Positions 42,653-51,958 of a stretch of DNA of 64,000 nt are shown piece after piece. Both the position numbers and the translations under genes were made by a program. Under the pieces are notes generated by a model. That model had not been told where the DNA came from, did no database searches, and worked only from the letters and a program-made list of their open reading frames with translations. This stretch comes from an uncultured Eubacterium sp. (lineage in GTDB: Bacteria > Bacillota_A > Clostridia > Lachnospirales > Lachnospiraceae). The stretch lies in assembly GCA_910589045.1 (NCBI GenBank), contig CAJUSH010000002.1:1-64000 (forward strand). Direction: 5' to 3'. Position 1 is the first letter of the stretch. Each line of letters opens with the position of its first letter.

Positions 42653-44014
42653 CTATGCCTCGAAAATATCATTTAACTGGTAGATCACCGCATCGCCGTT
42701 TGTCACAACGATCACCGTATCTCCCTTCTCGAAATAGGAATCCCCGGCGGGGATCTCATGGAAGCCCCGGTGCGTAATCCCCACCACCAGCACATTTTTC
42801 TTCAGAGTCAGCTTTTTCAGCGGCTCACCGATATGCTTTGTGCCCCCGTCAACCTCAAACTCCAGCGCCTCCGCATGACCGTCCGCGATGGTATGCACCG
42901 TCAGCGCCGCCCCGGTCTGGTTGCGCAGCGCGCGGACATAGCGCACGATGGAGTTGCAGCAGAGCTGCTTGGGGCTGACCGTGCTCCCGATCGGGAGCTT
43001 GTCAATGACATGGGTATTGTCCACACGGCCCAGCTTCGTGATGACCTGAGGTACCTTGCTGATCGTTCCGTGCAAAGAAATTACCATATTCAACTCGTCA
43101 AGCCCGGTCAGGGACACCAGCGCGTCGCAGTTTGCCAGGCCCTCTCCCTCCAGAAGCCGCTCGTCGCTGGCATCCCCGTGGATCACCGTCACACCCGGCA
43201 GGATGTTTGCCAGATGCACGCAGCGGTCATATTCCTTCTCGATGAGCAGCACGCCGATTCCGCTCTTCTCGAGCTGCTTCGCCAGATAATAGCTCAGCCG
43301 CCCGCCGCCGCAGATCAGCACGCGTTTTACCTTATGTGTAATTATATTCAAATTTTTCAGCAGCGTTTCCAGCGTATCCGTCCGCGCCGTCACAAAAATG
43401 CGGTCTCCCGCCAAAAGCGTGTAGTTACCGTCCGGCGTCACGGTCGAGCCCTCGCGCAGAACTGCACAGACCAGCACCTTACAGCCCACGATGGAATCCA
43501 TATCTGCAAGGCTGTGGTTGCAAAGCGGGCTGTCCGCATCCAGCCGCAGCTCCACGATCTCCACCCTTCCCTTTGCAAATGCCTCCCGCTTTAAAAAGCC
43601 CGGGTATTTCAGCAGACGCTCAATCTCCACCGCCGCCTGGCGTTCCGGGTTGACAACGAGGGAAAGCGGGAATACCTCCCGCATTTTGATGATCTGCTCC
43701 GTATATTCCGGATTGCGGATGCGGGCAACCGTATGAAGTCCTTCGTTCATGCCATGGGCGGTCAGACAGCACAACAGATTGATCTCGTCCGCAGAGGTCG
43801 CGGCCACCAGAAGATCCGCCTCCCGCACACCTGCCTGCTCCAACACCTCCATGGTGGCGCAATTGCCCTGAACCGCCATGATATCGTACATTTCCTCCGT
43901 GGATTCCAGCACACGGGGATTCTCGTCAATCAGGGTGAGGTCATATCCCTCCGCCGACAGCTGCCTCGTCAGTATCGAGCCAACCTTGCCGTCCCCTGCA
44001 ATTATTATTTTCAT
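42653..44014 (-). CDS. trkA: TrkA potassium uptake gating protein
   Basis: This 453-aa protein has two RCK units. Each has an NAD-binding fold (MKIIIAGDGKVGS at 1 and VKRVLICGGGRLSYYLA near 228) and a following TrkA_C domain. It controls TrkH by nucleotide binding. ATG 44014 gives the standard start; GGAGGA is about 12 nt upstream. It is in an operon with trkH. Confidence 0.93.
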   Translation of the reverse strand: MKIIIAGDGKVGSILTRQLSAEGYDLTLIDENPRVLESTEEMYDIMAVQGNCATMEVLEQAGVREADLLVAATSADEINLLCCLTAHGMNEGLHTVARIRNPEYTEQIIKMREVFPLSLVVNPERQAAVEIERLLKYPGFLKREAFAKGRVEIVELRLDADSPLCNHSLADMDSIVGCKVLVCAVLREGSTVTPDGNYTLLAGDRIFVTARTDTLETLLKNLNIITHKVKRVLICGGGRLSYYLAKQLEKSGIGVLLIEKEYDRCVHLANILPGVTVIHGDASDERLLEGEGLANCDALVSLTGLDELNMVISLHGTISKVPQVITKLGRVDNTHVIDKLPIGSTVSPKQLCCNSIVRYVRALRNQTGAALTVHTIADGHAEALEFEVDGGTKHIGEPLKKLTLKKNVLVVGITHRGFHEIPAGDSYFEKGDTVIVVTNGDAVIYQLNDIFEA

Positions 44015-44087
44015 GACTGAAAACGTCCTCCTGTGAAAGCGGGATGACATGCTGCGCGCATGTCATCCCTGTCATCCCTGCTTCTTT

Positions 44088-44729
44088 TTATTTTCCTATC
44101 AGCTCCTCAACGGCAGCCCGGATTTTGTCGCATTTGCAGTTTGCATAAAACAGCTCCTTAAACTGCGCGCCGCCGAGCGCGCCCTTCACAAGCTCCTGAT
44201 CCAGATCCTTTAAGATGTCGGTTAAATCGCGGTAGGTCACCTTCTTAACCTCGTCCAGAATCTTTTTATTTCTCTGCTCGGGTACGGCGCGCTCCCTCGG
44301 ATAACCCTGCCCGCTCTCCTCGCAGTAAAGCTTCTCAAATATATACTCCAGATTTAAGTCTCCGCCCCAGCCGAAGCCCTTCGCGAAGGGAATGGCGATG
44401 GCGTTGCCGTCGTTGATCTGTGCAAATGTATAAGCATCCAGCGCATCCTCCACATGTCCGCAGATAACGCCCGGGAAGGAATTGCAGGCGAGCATGGCAC
44501 CCTCGCCGGTTCCGCAGCCCGTGATCACGTAATCCGCCGCGCCGGAATTTAAGAGCACCGCCGCCAGAATACCGATCTGCACATACGTAAGCTGTGCCTC
44601 GTCCTCCGCGGTGTACATGCCGTAGTTGAACACCTCATGCCCCATCGGCTCCACAACCTTCTTCAAGGAGTTTAAGATCATGGCATTTTTTGCGCCCTGA
44701 CTGTTCTCGTTGATCAATGCGATTTTCAT
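44088..44729 (-). CDS. RpiB/LacA/LacB-family sugar-phosphate isomerase
   Basis: 213 aa, longer than typical RpiB (about 150). It has MKIALINENSQ, the active-site Cys region VITGCGTGEGAMLACNSFPGV and NDGNAIAIPF. The C-terminal extension (from about 145) adds a helical region with YPRERAVPEQRNKKILDEV. It probably interconverts ribose- and ribulose-5-phosphate or a related sugar phosphate. GGAGG lies 8 nt before ATG 44729. Confidence 0.88.
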   Translation of the reverse strand: MKIALINENSQGAKNAMILNSLKKVVEPMGHEVFNYGMYTAEDEAQLTYVQIGILAAVLLNSGAADYVITGCGTGEGAMLACNSFPGVICGHVEDALDAYTFAQINDGNAIAIPFAKGFGWGGDLNLEYIFEKLYCEESGQGYPRERAVPEQRNKKILDEVKKVTYRDLTDILKDLDQELVKGALGGAQFKELFYANCKCDKIRAAVEELIGK

Positions 44730-44843
44730 TTCATTATCCTCCATCATAAAAATACGTCATAACGTAAACAAGCCCATTATAACACAGGCACATCGGGGAT
44801 ACCAGTAGAAAATATGGAAATATACCATTATATGGAATGATTC

Positions 44844-44982
44844 GTTACTTTTCACGGGGCAGGAATGCGCATTTACTGCGCAGTCCGTAAGAACATGATT
44901 TGAGGAGCGATTTTTAGAAGCAAAGCTCTGAATATCGCCCCGAATCGTTACTATGAGCGGCTCCCGGGCCGTGAATAGTAAC
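44844..44982. mobile_element. MITE-like element, copy B (139 bp)
   Basis: Inverted orientation of copy A. It begins GTTACTTTTCACGGGGC and ends GGCCGTGAATAGTAAC. Exact 8-bp direct repeats aatgattc flank it on both sides, a clean target-site duplication. Compared with copy A it has a few substitutions and a short internal deletion of about 7 bp. It is inserted between the rpiB-like gene and panE-like gene. Confidence 0.9.
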
Positions 44983-45027
44983 AATGATTCCGTCCCCGGT
45001 CTCCCGCCTGACAGAATCTGCACGTTC

Positions 45028-45972
45028 TTACGGCCTTATTCTGTCCTTTAACAGCGCAAACATCTTCTCCGACACCGGAACCGGCACGCCAAGGCGCTTC
45101 GCCTCCCGCAGAAGATAGCCGCTGAACGTGTCAATCTCCGCGGGCCGTCCCGCATTGATATCCCTCTGCAGGGAGCTGGTGGCATCGTAGCGGTAATCCT
45201 CGTAAAAGCGGCGCACAAACTCTTTTTTATGCTCCGGCAGAACGGGAACCCCCTTCGCCCGGGCTACCTCATATGCCTCCTCGATCAAGCACTCGTACTC
45301 CCTGGCCTTTTTGGGATCCTCCTTCAGCTGTCCCATGGAGTTGTCGTAAGCGGCGCTCGCCACGTTGTAGGCACAGTTTAAAATATATTTCAGCCATACC
45401 TCCAGCTCGATCTCATCCGTCACGAGATGGTCAATGCCCGCCCCGGTCAAAATTTCGGACAGATCGGACAGCGCCCTGCGCTGCGCCTCATCCGCATCCT
45501 TGATGCCTGCCCGCAGCCACGTAAAATCCCCCTGCTGCGTGATGGAGGCATCCGCTTCGGCAAACGCCACGATGTAGATAACCGCATCCGCGACAATGCC
45601 CCGCCCAAGCAGGCTACGCACCCGCTGTGCCGGGTCTACGCCGTTCATGACCGGTATCACCATCGTGTGCGCGCCCACCGCGGGCCGGATCTGTTCGCAC
45701 ACCTGCGTGAGCGAATAATTTTTTACACACAAAAATATGTAATCCTGCTCCTCCAGCTCCTGTGCGCCCACCACCTTGCGGGGCTTCGCGTAAACCTCCC
45801 CGTGAACCTCGCTGTGGAGCACCAGTCCCTTTTCCTTCAAAAGCTCCGCGCGCTCACCACGCGCCGCAAATGTTACCTGCCCCGGGTACGCAGCCCCCAG
45901 CATGCCCGCCAGATAACCGCCCACGCCGCCGATTCCCACAACAGCAATTTTTTTGTCTTCCATATTGCTCAT
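45028..45972 (-). CDS. Ketopantoate reductase family protein
   Basis: 314 aa. N-terminal NADP fold IAVVGIGGVGGYLAGML, PVMNGVDPA, catalytic-region Lys in WLKYILNCAYN, and RDINAGRPAEIDTFSGYLL at the C-terminus, all PanE/ApbA family features. It may make pantoate for CoA. No other pantothenate genes are near, and the family also contains other reductases, so the symbol is withheld. Confidence 0.87.
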   Translation of the reverse strand: MSNMEDKKIAVVGIGGVGGYLAGMLGAAYPGQVTFAARGERAELLKEKGLVLHSEVHGEVYAKPRKVVGAQELEEQDYIFLCVKNYSLTQVCEQIRPAVGAHTMVIPVMNGVDPAQRVRSLLGRGIVADAVIYIVAFAEADASITQQGDFTWLRAGIKDADEAQRRALSDLSEILTGAGIDHLVTDEIELEVWLKYILNCAYNVASAAYDNSMGQLKEDPKKAREYECLIEEAYEVARAKGVPVLPEHKKEFVRRFYEDYRYDATSSLQRDINAGRPAEIDTFSGYLLREAKRLGVPVPVSEKMFALLKDRIRP

Positions 45973-46076
45973 TCTGCTCCTTTCACAACTATGTCTCTTT
46001 GCTCCATGCGCGCCTCCGGCGCTTTTTTCGCCGCTCCAGAAGCTCCTTCATCGTTTTTTGCAACGCGAAAAGCCAA

Positions 46077-46607
46077 TCAATAACCAAACTCCGCATAATC
46101 CTCCGGCAAAAACCGGTGGTAAATGATGTGGCAGCCCTCATCCTTGAAGCAGTAATAATAAGGGTCGTCCCCCTCGCGAAACCGGATCATCACGTCAAAG
46201 TCCGCGCCGTCCATGGGCGTGACCACCGCCTGCTCCTTCTGCGCATAAAACAGCGCAAAAATCTGCTCCATCGTGGCGCCGTGGCTTCCGACCAGCTCCA
46301 CCAGCCGAAGGATAAACTCGTTTTCCTTCATATTCAGATGGACATACTCACTGCCCTGCTCCGGTATCTCAAAGCAGAAGCGCTCTCCCCGGTGGGAAAC
46401 TTTTACCGCTCCAAGCGTCCCTTCCACCCTGTGTACAAACTCCGTCAGACGCGCCTGCATCTCCCCGGCACCGTCACTGCTGCCGTAGCAATGATTCAGC
46501 GTCCCGAGAGGATAATAAAGGCGCAGCGCTTCCTTCCGATAGCCAAGCTTCGCCTGCTCCTCCTTGATCAGATCCATCAGATTCCGCTCCAGATTCTCGT
46601 GTCCCAT
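46077..46607 (-). CDS. DUF3877-like protein
   Basis: 176-aa soluble protein. MGHENLERNLMDLIKEEQAKLGYRKEALRLYYPL and a C-terminal YHRFLPEDYAEFGY are seen. I believe this fits DUF3877, of unknown function, but I cannot confirm it. GAGGAGAAGG precedes the start. It lies about 50 bp after shikimate kinase on the same strand. Confidence 0.6.
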   Translation of the reverse strand: MGHENLERNLMDLIKEEQAKLGYRKEALRLYYPLGTLNHCYGSSDGAGEMQARLTEFVHRVEGTLGAVKVSHRGERFCFEIPEQGSEYVHLNMKENEFILRLVELVGSHGATMEQIFALFYAQKEQAVVTPMDGADFDVMIRFREGDDPYYYCFKDEGCHIIYHRFLPEDYAEFGY

Positions 46608-46656
46608 GCCGTTCCCTTCTCCTCATTCTCCAAAATCACACGATCAGCCTGCCGCT

Positions 46657-47193
46657 TTACAATCCCGCCGGACGCCCGTGCTCCCGCACAAATGCCTCCG
46701 CAATCTGCCTTACGATCTGCCGAATCTGTTTTCCGTCGCAGTCAATCGTCACATCCGCATATTTTTCATAGAGGGGCAGCCGCTCCGCAAACAGCTCCGC
46801 AAGCGTCTGACCCTCACGGATGGCCACGCCCCGCTCGTTTAAGTCCCCCAGCCGCCCCGCAAGCTCCTCGCAGGGAAGCGCGAGATAGACGACCAGCCCG
46901 ATCTTGCACAGATGCGCCATCGCCCGCGCCCCGTAGACCGCGCTCCCTCCGGTGGCAATGACCGACCGCTTCACCTCAATAGAGGCATTGACCGCGTCCT
47001 CCACCCTTTGAAAGCCGTCCAGTCCCTGCGCATCAATGATCTCGTGCAGCAGCCTGCCCTCCCGCTCCTGGATGAGCAGATCCGAATCCACAAAACGCAT
47101 TCCCAGATGCTTTGCAAGCACGACACCAACGGTGCTCTTTCCCACACCGGGCATCCCGATCAGAATGATATTTTTTTCTTTAGTCATATTCAT
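46657..47193 (-). CDS. aroK: Shikimate kinase
   Basis: 178 aa. Walker A LIGMPGVGKSTVG, FVDSDLLIQEREG, IATGGSAV, and an Arg in the lid region LNERGVAIREG. It phosphorylates shikimate in aromatic amino-acid synthesis. ATG 47193 (or 47187, two codons on) is chosen from GGAGGAG about 10 nt upstream. It overlaps the YolD-like gene by 14 bp, an unusual partner. Confidence 0.87.
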   Translation of the reverse strand: MNMTKEKNIILIGMPGVGKSTVGVVLAKHLGMRFVDSDLLIQEREGRLLHEIIDAQGLDGFQRVEDAVNASIEVKRSVIATGGSAVYGARAMAHLCKIGLVVYLALPCEELAGRLGDLNERGVAIREGQTLAELFAERLPLYEKYADVTIDCDGKQIRQIVRQIAEAFVREHGRPAGL

Positions 47194-47446
47194 GCTCCAT
47201 TCGCTCCTCCATCTGCCGCTGAGTCTCCCTGATCGCATCTCCGTGGCCGCTGAGCGCCGCAAAAGGCACAAACTGTGCCGCGCGCTCGGACAGCGGCATC
47301 TGCGGATGGTTTTTCGAGACGTGATGCGGTAAATGGAGCATATCGTCGTAGCGGTGCGCGCCGCCGTCCTTATACGCCGCCCTCATCCGTCCGTCTGCGC
47401 CCTCTCCTGCACCCCGCTCCCGTGCATCTGATGTTTTGCCTGTCAC
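47180..47446 (-). CDS. YolD-like small protein
   Basis: 88 aa. The C-terminal half contains SERAAQFVPFAALSGHGDAI, the pattern of the short YolD-like proteins encoded next to Y-family polymerases in Firmicutes. It starts at a GTG (47446) whose GTGA overlaps the polymerase stop, with GGAGGG at correct spacing. It probably assists or regulates the polymerase. Confidence 0.78.
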   Translation of the reverse strand: MTGKTSDARERGAGEGADGRMRAAYKDGGAHRYDDMLHLPHHVSKNHPQMPLSERAAQFVPFAALSGHGDAIRETQRQMEERMEHEYD

Positions 47447-48966
47447 GCCTTATGCCCTCCAATCTGCTCATTGCGCTCCATCGTCGTAGCGCCCTCCTGC
47501 AGGCTCGTGCCCTTTAGCATGGCATTTTTCCCGTAGCGCTTCTTCACGCTCAGCATCGCCTCCTGCAGCTTCCGCTCCCGCGCCAGCCTTTCATCGATCG
47601 CCGGCTCCCTTCCCGGGCTTCTTTGTCCGTTCTCCCCGCCGGGTACGCTGCCGCCGCTCCCTTCGCCGGACATCCCGGCCGGTGCAAATCCGCCCATCGA
47701 AAACAGCGAAAGCTGCTCACAGTGCTCCTCCCTCGCCTGTTCCTCGTCCATGAGATGATTTGCACACAAGCTGATGCGGCGCACCAGCAGGTTCCGGTTG
47801 ACAATATTCGAAAAGAGCGCCAGCGTCGCCTCCGTAATCCGCATGGCGGAGGAGGTTTTCTGATCCAGGTTTTTTGTGCCATGGGCGTGTTTTGGCACCT
47901 GCCGCCCGTAGCGGTCCCTCGTCACAGGTCCCCGGTAAGCCTTCTGCCGCTTCGGGTCGGTGAGATTGTCAATATCATAGCCAACCGTCAGCACGATCTG
48001 GTCCGTCACCAGCCGCTTTTCCACCAGCTCCAGCGCCAGAAGATCCGCCATCTCCCGCACGACCAGCGCCGCCTTCTCATATTCATAGGGACAGCGGAGC
48101 ACCTGCCCGGAGACAATGCTGCTGTTTTCCGGCTTATACGCCTTCACCTCCGCAATCCCGCACGGCTCCCAGCCCCAGGCGTGGTCGATCAAAAGCTCGG
48201 CATTCACGCCGAAGCGCTTATACAGCAGCTCCTCATTATAAAAATCCTCCGGCGCACCCAGGGAGCAGCGGGCCACATCACCCATCGTATACAGCCCGCA
48301 CTCCGCCAGCCGTTTCGCGTAGCCCTTCCCCACGCGCCAGAAATCCGTGATCGGCTCATGCGTCCAGAGCTGTCTGCGGTAGCTCGTCTCGGTAAGCTCC
48401 GCGATGCGCACGCCGTTTTCGTCCGCATCCACATGCTTTGCCATGATATCCATCGCAACCTTGCACAGATAAAGGTTCGTGCCGATGCCCGCCGCCGCAG
48501 GGATACCCACCGTTTCCAGCACATCCCCGATCATTTTTGCCGCCAGCTCCCGCGGGGTCAGGCGGTACGTGTTCAGATAGTGGGTCGCATCGATCATAAC
48601 CTCGTCAATGGAGTACACATGCATGTCCTCGGGTGCGATATACTTCAAATACACCTCATATATTTTTGTGCTGTATTCCAGATAGAGCGCCATGCGCGGC
48701 GGCGCGGTAATATAGGTGATCTGCTCCTGCGCCTGCCGTCCGGCGTTCAGCTCGCGCACCCGCTCCACAACCTCAAAAAGCCGTGCCCTTCCCGAAATGC
48801 CAAAGGCTTTCAGGGAAGGGGACACGGCCAGACAGATTGTTTTATTCGTGCGGCTCTCGTCCGCGACCACCAGATTTGTGGTCATCGGGTCAAGCCCGCG
48901 CTCTACGCATTCTACCGATGCATAAAAGGATTTTAAATCAATTGCAATATATGCATGATCTGCCAC
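47443..48966 (-). CDS. Y-family DNA polymerase (UvrX/YqjW-like)
   Basis: 507 aa. DLKSFYASVECVERG (first metal site), YSIDEVMID (second), helix-hairpin-helix CGLYTMGDVA, a little-finger domain, and a clamp-binding motif QLSLF near residue 421. This is an error-prone translesion polymerase. The GTG start at 48966 shares its first base with the TAG stop of the upstream binding-protein gene, and its own ribosome binding site is poor, so translation is probably coupled. No LexA box was found just upstream. Confidence 0.9.
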   Translation of the reverse strand: MADHAYIAIDLKSFYASVECVERGLDPMTTNLVVADESRTNKTICLAVSPSLKAFGISGRARLFEVVERVRELNAGRQAQEQITYITAPPRMALYLEYSTKIYEVYLKYIAPEDMHVYSIDEVMIDATHYLNTYRLTPRELAAKMIGDVLETVGIPAAAGIGTNLYLCKVAMDIMAKHVDADENGVRIAELTETSYRRQLWTHEPITDFWRVGKGYAKRLAECGLYTMGDVARCSLGAPEDFYNEELLYKRFGVNAELLIDHAWGWEPCGIAEVKAYKPENSSIVSGQVLRCPYEYEKAALVVREMADLLALELVEKRLVTDQIVLTVGYDIDNLTDPKRQKAYRGPVTRDRYGRQVPKHAHGTKNLDQKTSSAMRITEATLALFSNIVNRNLLVRRISLCANHLMDEEQAREEHCEQLSLFSMGGFAPAGMSGEGSGGSVPGGENGQRSPGREPAIDERLARERKLQEAMLSVKKRYGKNAMLKGTSLQEGATTMERNEQIGGHKA

Positions 48967-49958
48967 TATTTTACCAGAGTAAAGTAATCGTCTAGTTCAT
49001 CCGTCTCGCACTCCCCTTTACTCTTCCAGAAGGATGCCATCTCCTTGCACAGATCAAAAATATTTCCCTCTGCGCCTTCTTCCAGCATCGCCTCGTTCTC
49101 TTCCTTTCCTAAAAAGTGCAAGCCTTTTGCATCCCCCGCGATATCCTCGGCGCTCACCTCTTCAAAGCCGCTGGCCATATTCTCATACGCCTCCTCGGGG
49201 TTCTCGTTATAAAAATCAACCGCCTTGTACCAGCACTCCGCGACTGCCTTTACGATATCCGGATTTTTCTCCGCAAAATCGGCATTGACGACCAGGCTGT
49301 CGGAAATCGTATCCGGATAATCCGCGCTCGTCACAAGGGCGTGCGAGCCGTCCACCTCGTCAAGCGCGTTGGAAAGCTCCGGCTCCCACATGATCGCCGC
49401 GTCCACCTGTCCGCCGATAAAGGCAACACCCGCCTCGGTCGTGTCATTCATATCCTTCACGTCGATATCCTCCTCACTCAGCGAGGAGCTGCCCTCCAAC
49501 GCCTTGAGGAAAAAGTAGTAGGAAGACGCGGATTTATCCAGAGCCACGGATCTTCCCGCAAGGTCATCCAAAGAGGTGATATCGGATACCGCAAGAAGCG
49601 CATCCGCGCCGAAGGACTGGTCCATCGTCAGCACGTATCTGCTCTTTGCGCCGTTTGCAAACATTTTGATGTTGGGGTCCTGTGCGGTCGCCAGAAACTG
49701 CACGTCGCCCTTTGTGATCAGGCTGGCATAGGTGGATTCGTCCTCGATGACCTGAATATTCATCTTAATGCCGGCCTCCTCAAAATAGCCCTGCTCCTGC
49801 GCGATGAACATCGGCGCATAGCCCGTAAAGGTACAGAACGCCATCGTCACCTCGGTCGTGCCGTCCCCGGCAGCGTCATCCTTCTTACCTCCGCAGCCCG
49901 CAGTAAAAACGCTGACTGCCAACAGTGCCGCCAAAAATACACTCAGTTTCTTTCTCAT
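48966..49958 (-). CDS. ABC importer substrate-binding lipoprotein (SsuA/TauA/NMT1 type)
   Basis: 330 aa. Signal peptide with lipobox FTAGC (Cys near 22), then TFTGYAPMFIAQEQGYFEEAGI, the usual opening of sulfonate, nitrate and thiamine-precursor binding proteins. DLAGRSVALDKSASSYYF and WEPELSNALDE follow. It delivers a small organic ligand to the adjacent permease and ATPase. The ligand cannot be told from sequence. ATG 49958 has GAGGAG upstream. Confidence 0.88.
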   Translation of the reverse strand: MRKKLSVFLAALLAVSVFTAGCGGKKDDAAGDGTTEVTMAFCTFTGYAPMFIAQEQGYFEEAGIKMNIQVIEDESTYASLITKGDVQFLATAQDPNIKMFANGAKSRYVLTMDQSFGADALLAVSDITSLDDLAGRSVALDKSASSYYFFLKALEGSSSLSEEDIDVKDMNDTTEAGVAFIGGQVDAAIMWEPELSNALDEVDGSHALVTSADYPDTISDSLVVNADFAEKNPDIVKAVAECWYKAVDFYNENPEEAYENMASGFEEVSAEDIAGDAKGLHFLGKEENEAMLEEGAEGNIFDLCKEMASFWKSKGECETDELDDYFTLVK

Positions 49959-50093
49959 AAGTTTCTCCTCTTTTCTTTTATTGTATACGGACAATGCCGT
50001 TGCCCTGCCACGGCTCCTGCAAAGAGCCGGCTGTCCTCCTGCACAGCACCTGAGCAAGCCGGCTGTCCGATACTGCACACCAGCCTGAATCAG

Positions 50094-50882
50094 CTAGCTG
50101 TCCATCGCCGCGTCCTTGCTTTCCTGCCAGAGCATATCCATGATCCGCTTCTTTGTTTCCAGAAACTCCGGAAGAACCAGACTCTCATGACTCCGCTCGC
50201 CGGGGATATGTACCTCCAGAACCTCCCGGATGGTGCCGGGCCGCCGGCTCATGACGTAAATGCGCTCTCCCAGCAGCACCGCCTCGTCGATATCGTGTGT
50301 GATAAACAGAATCGTCGTCCTTGTCTTTTTGCTGATATCCGCCAGAAGCTCCTGCATGACGACCCGCGTCTGTGCATCCAGCGCACCGAACGGCTCGTCC
50401 ATCAGGAGAATCTCCGGCTCGTTCGCGAGGGTGCGCGCAATGGCCACGCGCTGCTTCATACCGCCGGAAAGCTGCTTTGGCAGCGCATCCTCAAACCCGG
50501 TCAGCCCCACAAGGTCAATAAACTTTTTTGCCCGGTCTGCCCGGTCCTCCTTCGCTATCTTTTTCATTTTCAGGCCGAACTCCACATTCTTTTGTACACT
50601 CAGCCATGGGAACAGGCTGTAGCCCTGAAAGACCATGCCCCGGTCAGCCCCCGGCCCCTCCACGGGCTTTCCGTCCAGAAGCACCGTTCCGTCCGTTGCG
50701 TCGTTGAGTCCCCCTAAAATATTGATCAGCGTCGTCTTTCCGCAGCCGGAGGGCCCGACAATCATGACAAACTCGCCGTCCCTTACCTCCAGATTCACAT
50801 GGTCGATCGCTGTAACTGCGCCCTTGCTCCCGCCGTCGTATATTTTCGTCAGATCGATTGCCTGTAATTTATATTGTTCCAT
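50094..50882 (-). CDS. ABC importer ATPase (SsuB/TauB type)
   Basis: 262 aa. Walker A GPSGCGKTTLIN, signature LSGGMKQRVAIA, Walker B ILLMDEPFGALD and H-loop THDIDEAV, followed by RIYVMSRRPGTIREV, typical of this subfamily. It energises the neighbouring permease. Confidence 0.92.
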   Translation of the reverse strand: MEQYKLQAIDLTKIYDGGSKGAVTAIDHVNLEVRDGEFVMIVGPSGCGKTTLINILGGLNDATDGTVLLDGKPVEGPGADRGMVFQGYSLFPWLSVQKNVEFGLKMKKIAKEDRADRAKKFIDLVGLTGFEDALPKQLSGGMKQRVAIARTLANEPEILLMDEPFGALDAQTRVVMQELLADISKKTRTTILFITHDIDEAVLLGERIYVMSRRPGTIREVLEVHIPGERSHESLVLPEFLETKKRIMDMLWQESKDAAMDS

Positions 50883-50973
50883 TCCACTCCCCTGTCTTTA
50901 TCCATGCCAAAATCCGATTTCCGCAAAAAACCGCCAGACATCCCCGGTCTCTCCGAAAATACCCCATGCACGC

Positions 50974-51762
50974 CTACCGATCCGCCAGCCGCTCATGCCA
51001 CGGCGCCACAAGCCGTGTCAGAATGCGGAACAGAAAATCCGTGACAAGGCCGATCAGTCCGATCAGAATCAGGCCCGCAAAAATCGTGTCCGTGGCCAGA
51101 TAGCGCTGGGAGCGCAAAATCATATAGCCCAGCCCGTTCTGTGCCGCAACCATCTCCGCTACCACCAGGTATGTCCACGCCCAGCCGATAGTGAGACGAA
51201 AATCATCCATCAATCCCGGCAGCGCCGCAGGAAAGATCACCTCTTTATAGACCTGCAGCTTGCCCGCGCCCAGGGTTTTTGCCGCGTTGATAAGGTTCGC
51301 ATCCACACCGGAGACGGTGTCGCACACCATGAGCACAAGCTGGAAAAAGGTTCCCAAAAAAATAATCGTATACTTCTGTGTCTCGTCGATGCCCAGATAC
51401 AACAGCGTCAGCGGCACCAGCGCCACCACCGGAAGATACCGGGCAAACTCGATAATCGGCTGGATGAACGCGCTGAATTTCCGGGAATTTGCCATGAGCA
51501 TCCCACAGGGCAGCGCCACCACCACCGACCAGAGCCAGCCGATCACCACACGCGCCGTCGATTCGTAGCAGTTGGCCCACAGGGAGCCGTCCTGATACAG
51601 TTCCCCGATTCGCCGGATCACCGCAAGCGGAGACGGCAAAAACAGCTCCGAAACTACCCCTCCGAAGGTGAGCACGCACCACAGTCCGATGATCAGCGCA
51701 AAGCAGATCAAGCTGAGCATGTGCTCCACGTTCATGCCCCGCCGTTTGTCTCTTCTTTTCAT
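50974..51762 (-). CDS. ABC importer permease (SsuC/TauC type)
   Basis: 262-aa membrane protein with about six helices. The EAA-type loop GAGKLQVYKEVIFPAALPGLMDDFRLTIGWAW region couples to the ATPase. It starts at ATG 51762 and is the first gene of the permease-ATPase-binding protein operon. Confidence 0.92.
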   Translation of the reverse strand: MKRRDKRRGMNVEHMLSLICFALIIGLWCVLTFGGVVSELFLPSPLAVIRRIGELYQDGSLWANCYESTARVVIGWLWSVVVALPCGMLMANSRKFSAFIQPIIEFARYLPVVALVPLTLLYLGIDETQKYTIIFLGTFFQLVLMVCDTVSGVDANLINAAKTLGAGKLQVYKEVIFPAALPGLMDDFRLTIGWAWTYLVVAEMVAAQNGLGYMILRSQRYLATDTIFAGLILIGLIGLVTDFLFRILTRLVAPWHERLADR

Positions 51763-51870
51763 GCTTTCTCAATTTACTCCTTTAGTAAAATAAAGTCCTC
51801 TGCAATTGTATCCTATTTTACCTTCCGTTGCAAGCAAAAGATTGCCTTTCTCTCTCATAGCTGACACATA

Positions 51871-51940
51871 GTTACGCTTCACGGGATGGGGAAACAGGAC
51901 ACGCGCAGTAAATGCGCATTCCTGACCCGTGAAAAGCAGC
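51871..51940. repeat. Internally deleted copy of the interspersed repeat
   Basis: Starts gttacgcttcacggg and ends with cctgacccgtgaaaag. About 34 consecutive bases of its right end (from gcgcagtaaatgcg onward) are identical to copy A. The middle of the element is missing and no target duplication remains. It sits between the GGDEF gene and the importer operon. Confidence 0.7.
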
Positions 51941-51958
51941 TTCGCTTCAAATTCCGCA

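Noticed and set aside
44040..44087. Terminator after the rpiB-like gene from a gacatgctgcgcgcatgtc palindrome
   Set aside because: The palindrome (gacatg/catgtc) is short and the T-rich tract lies on the wrong side for leftward transcription, so function is doubtful.
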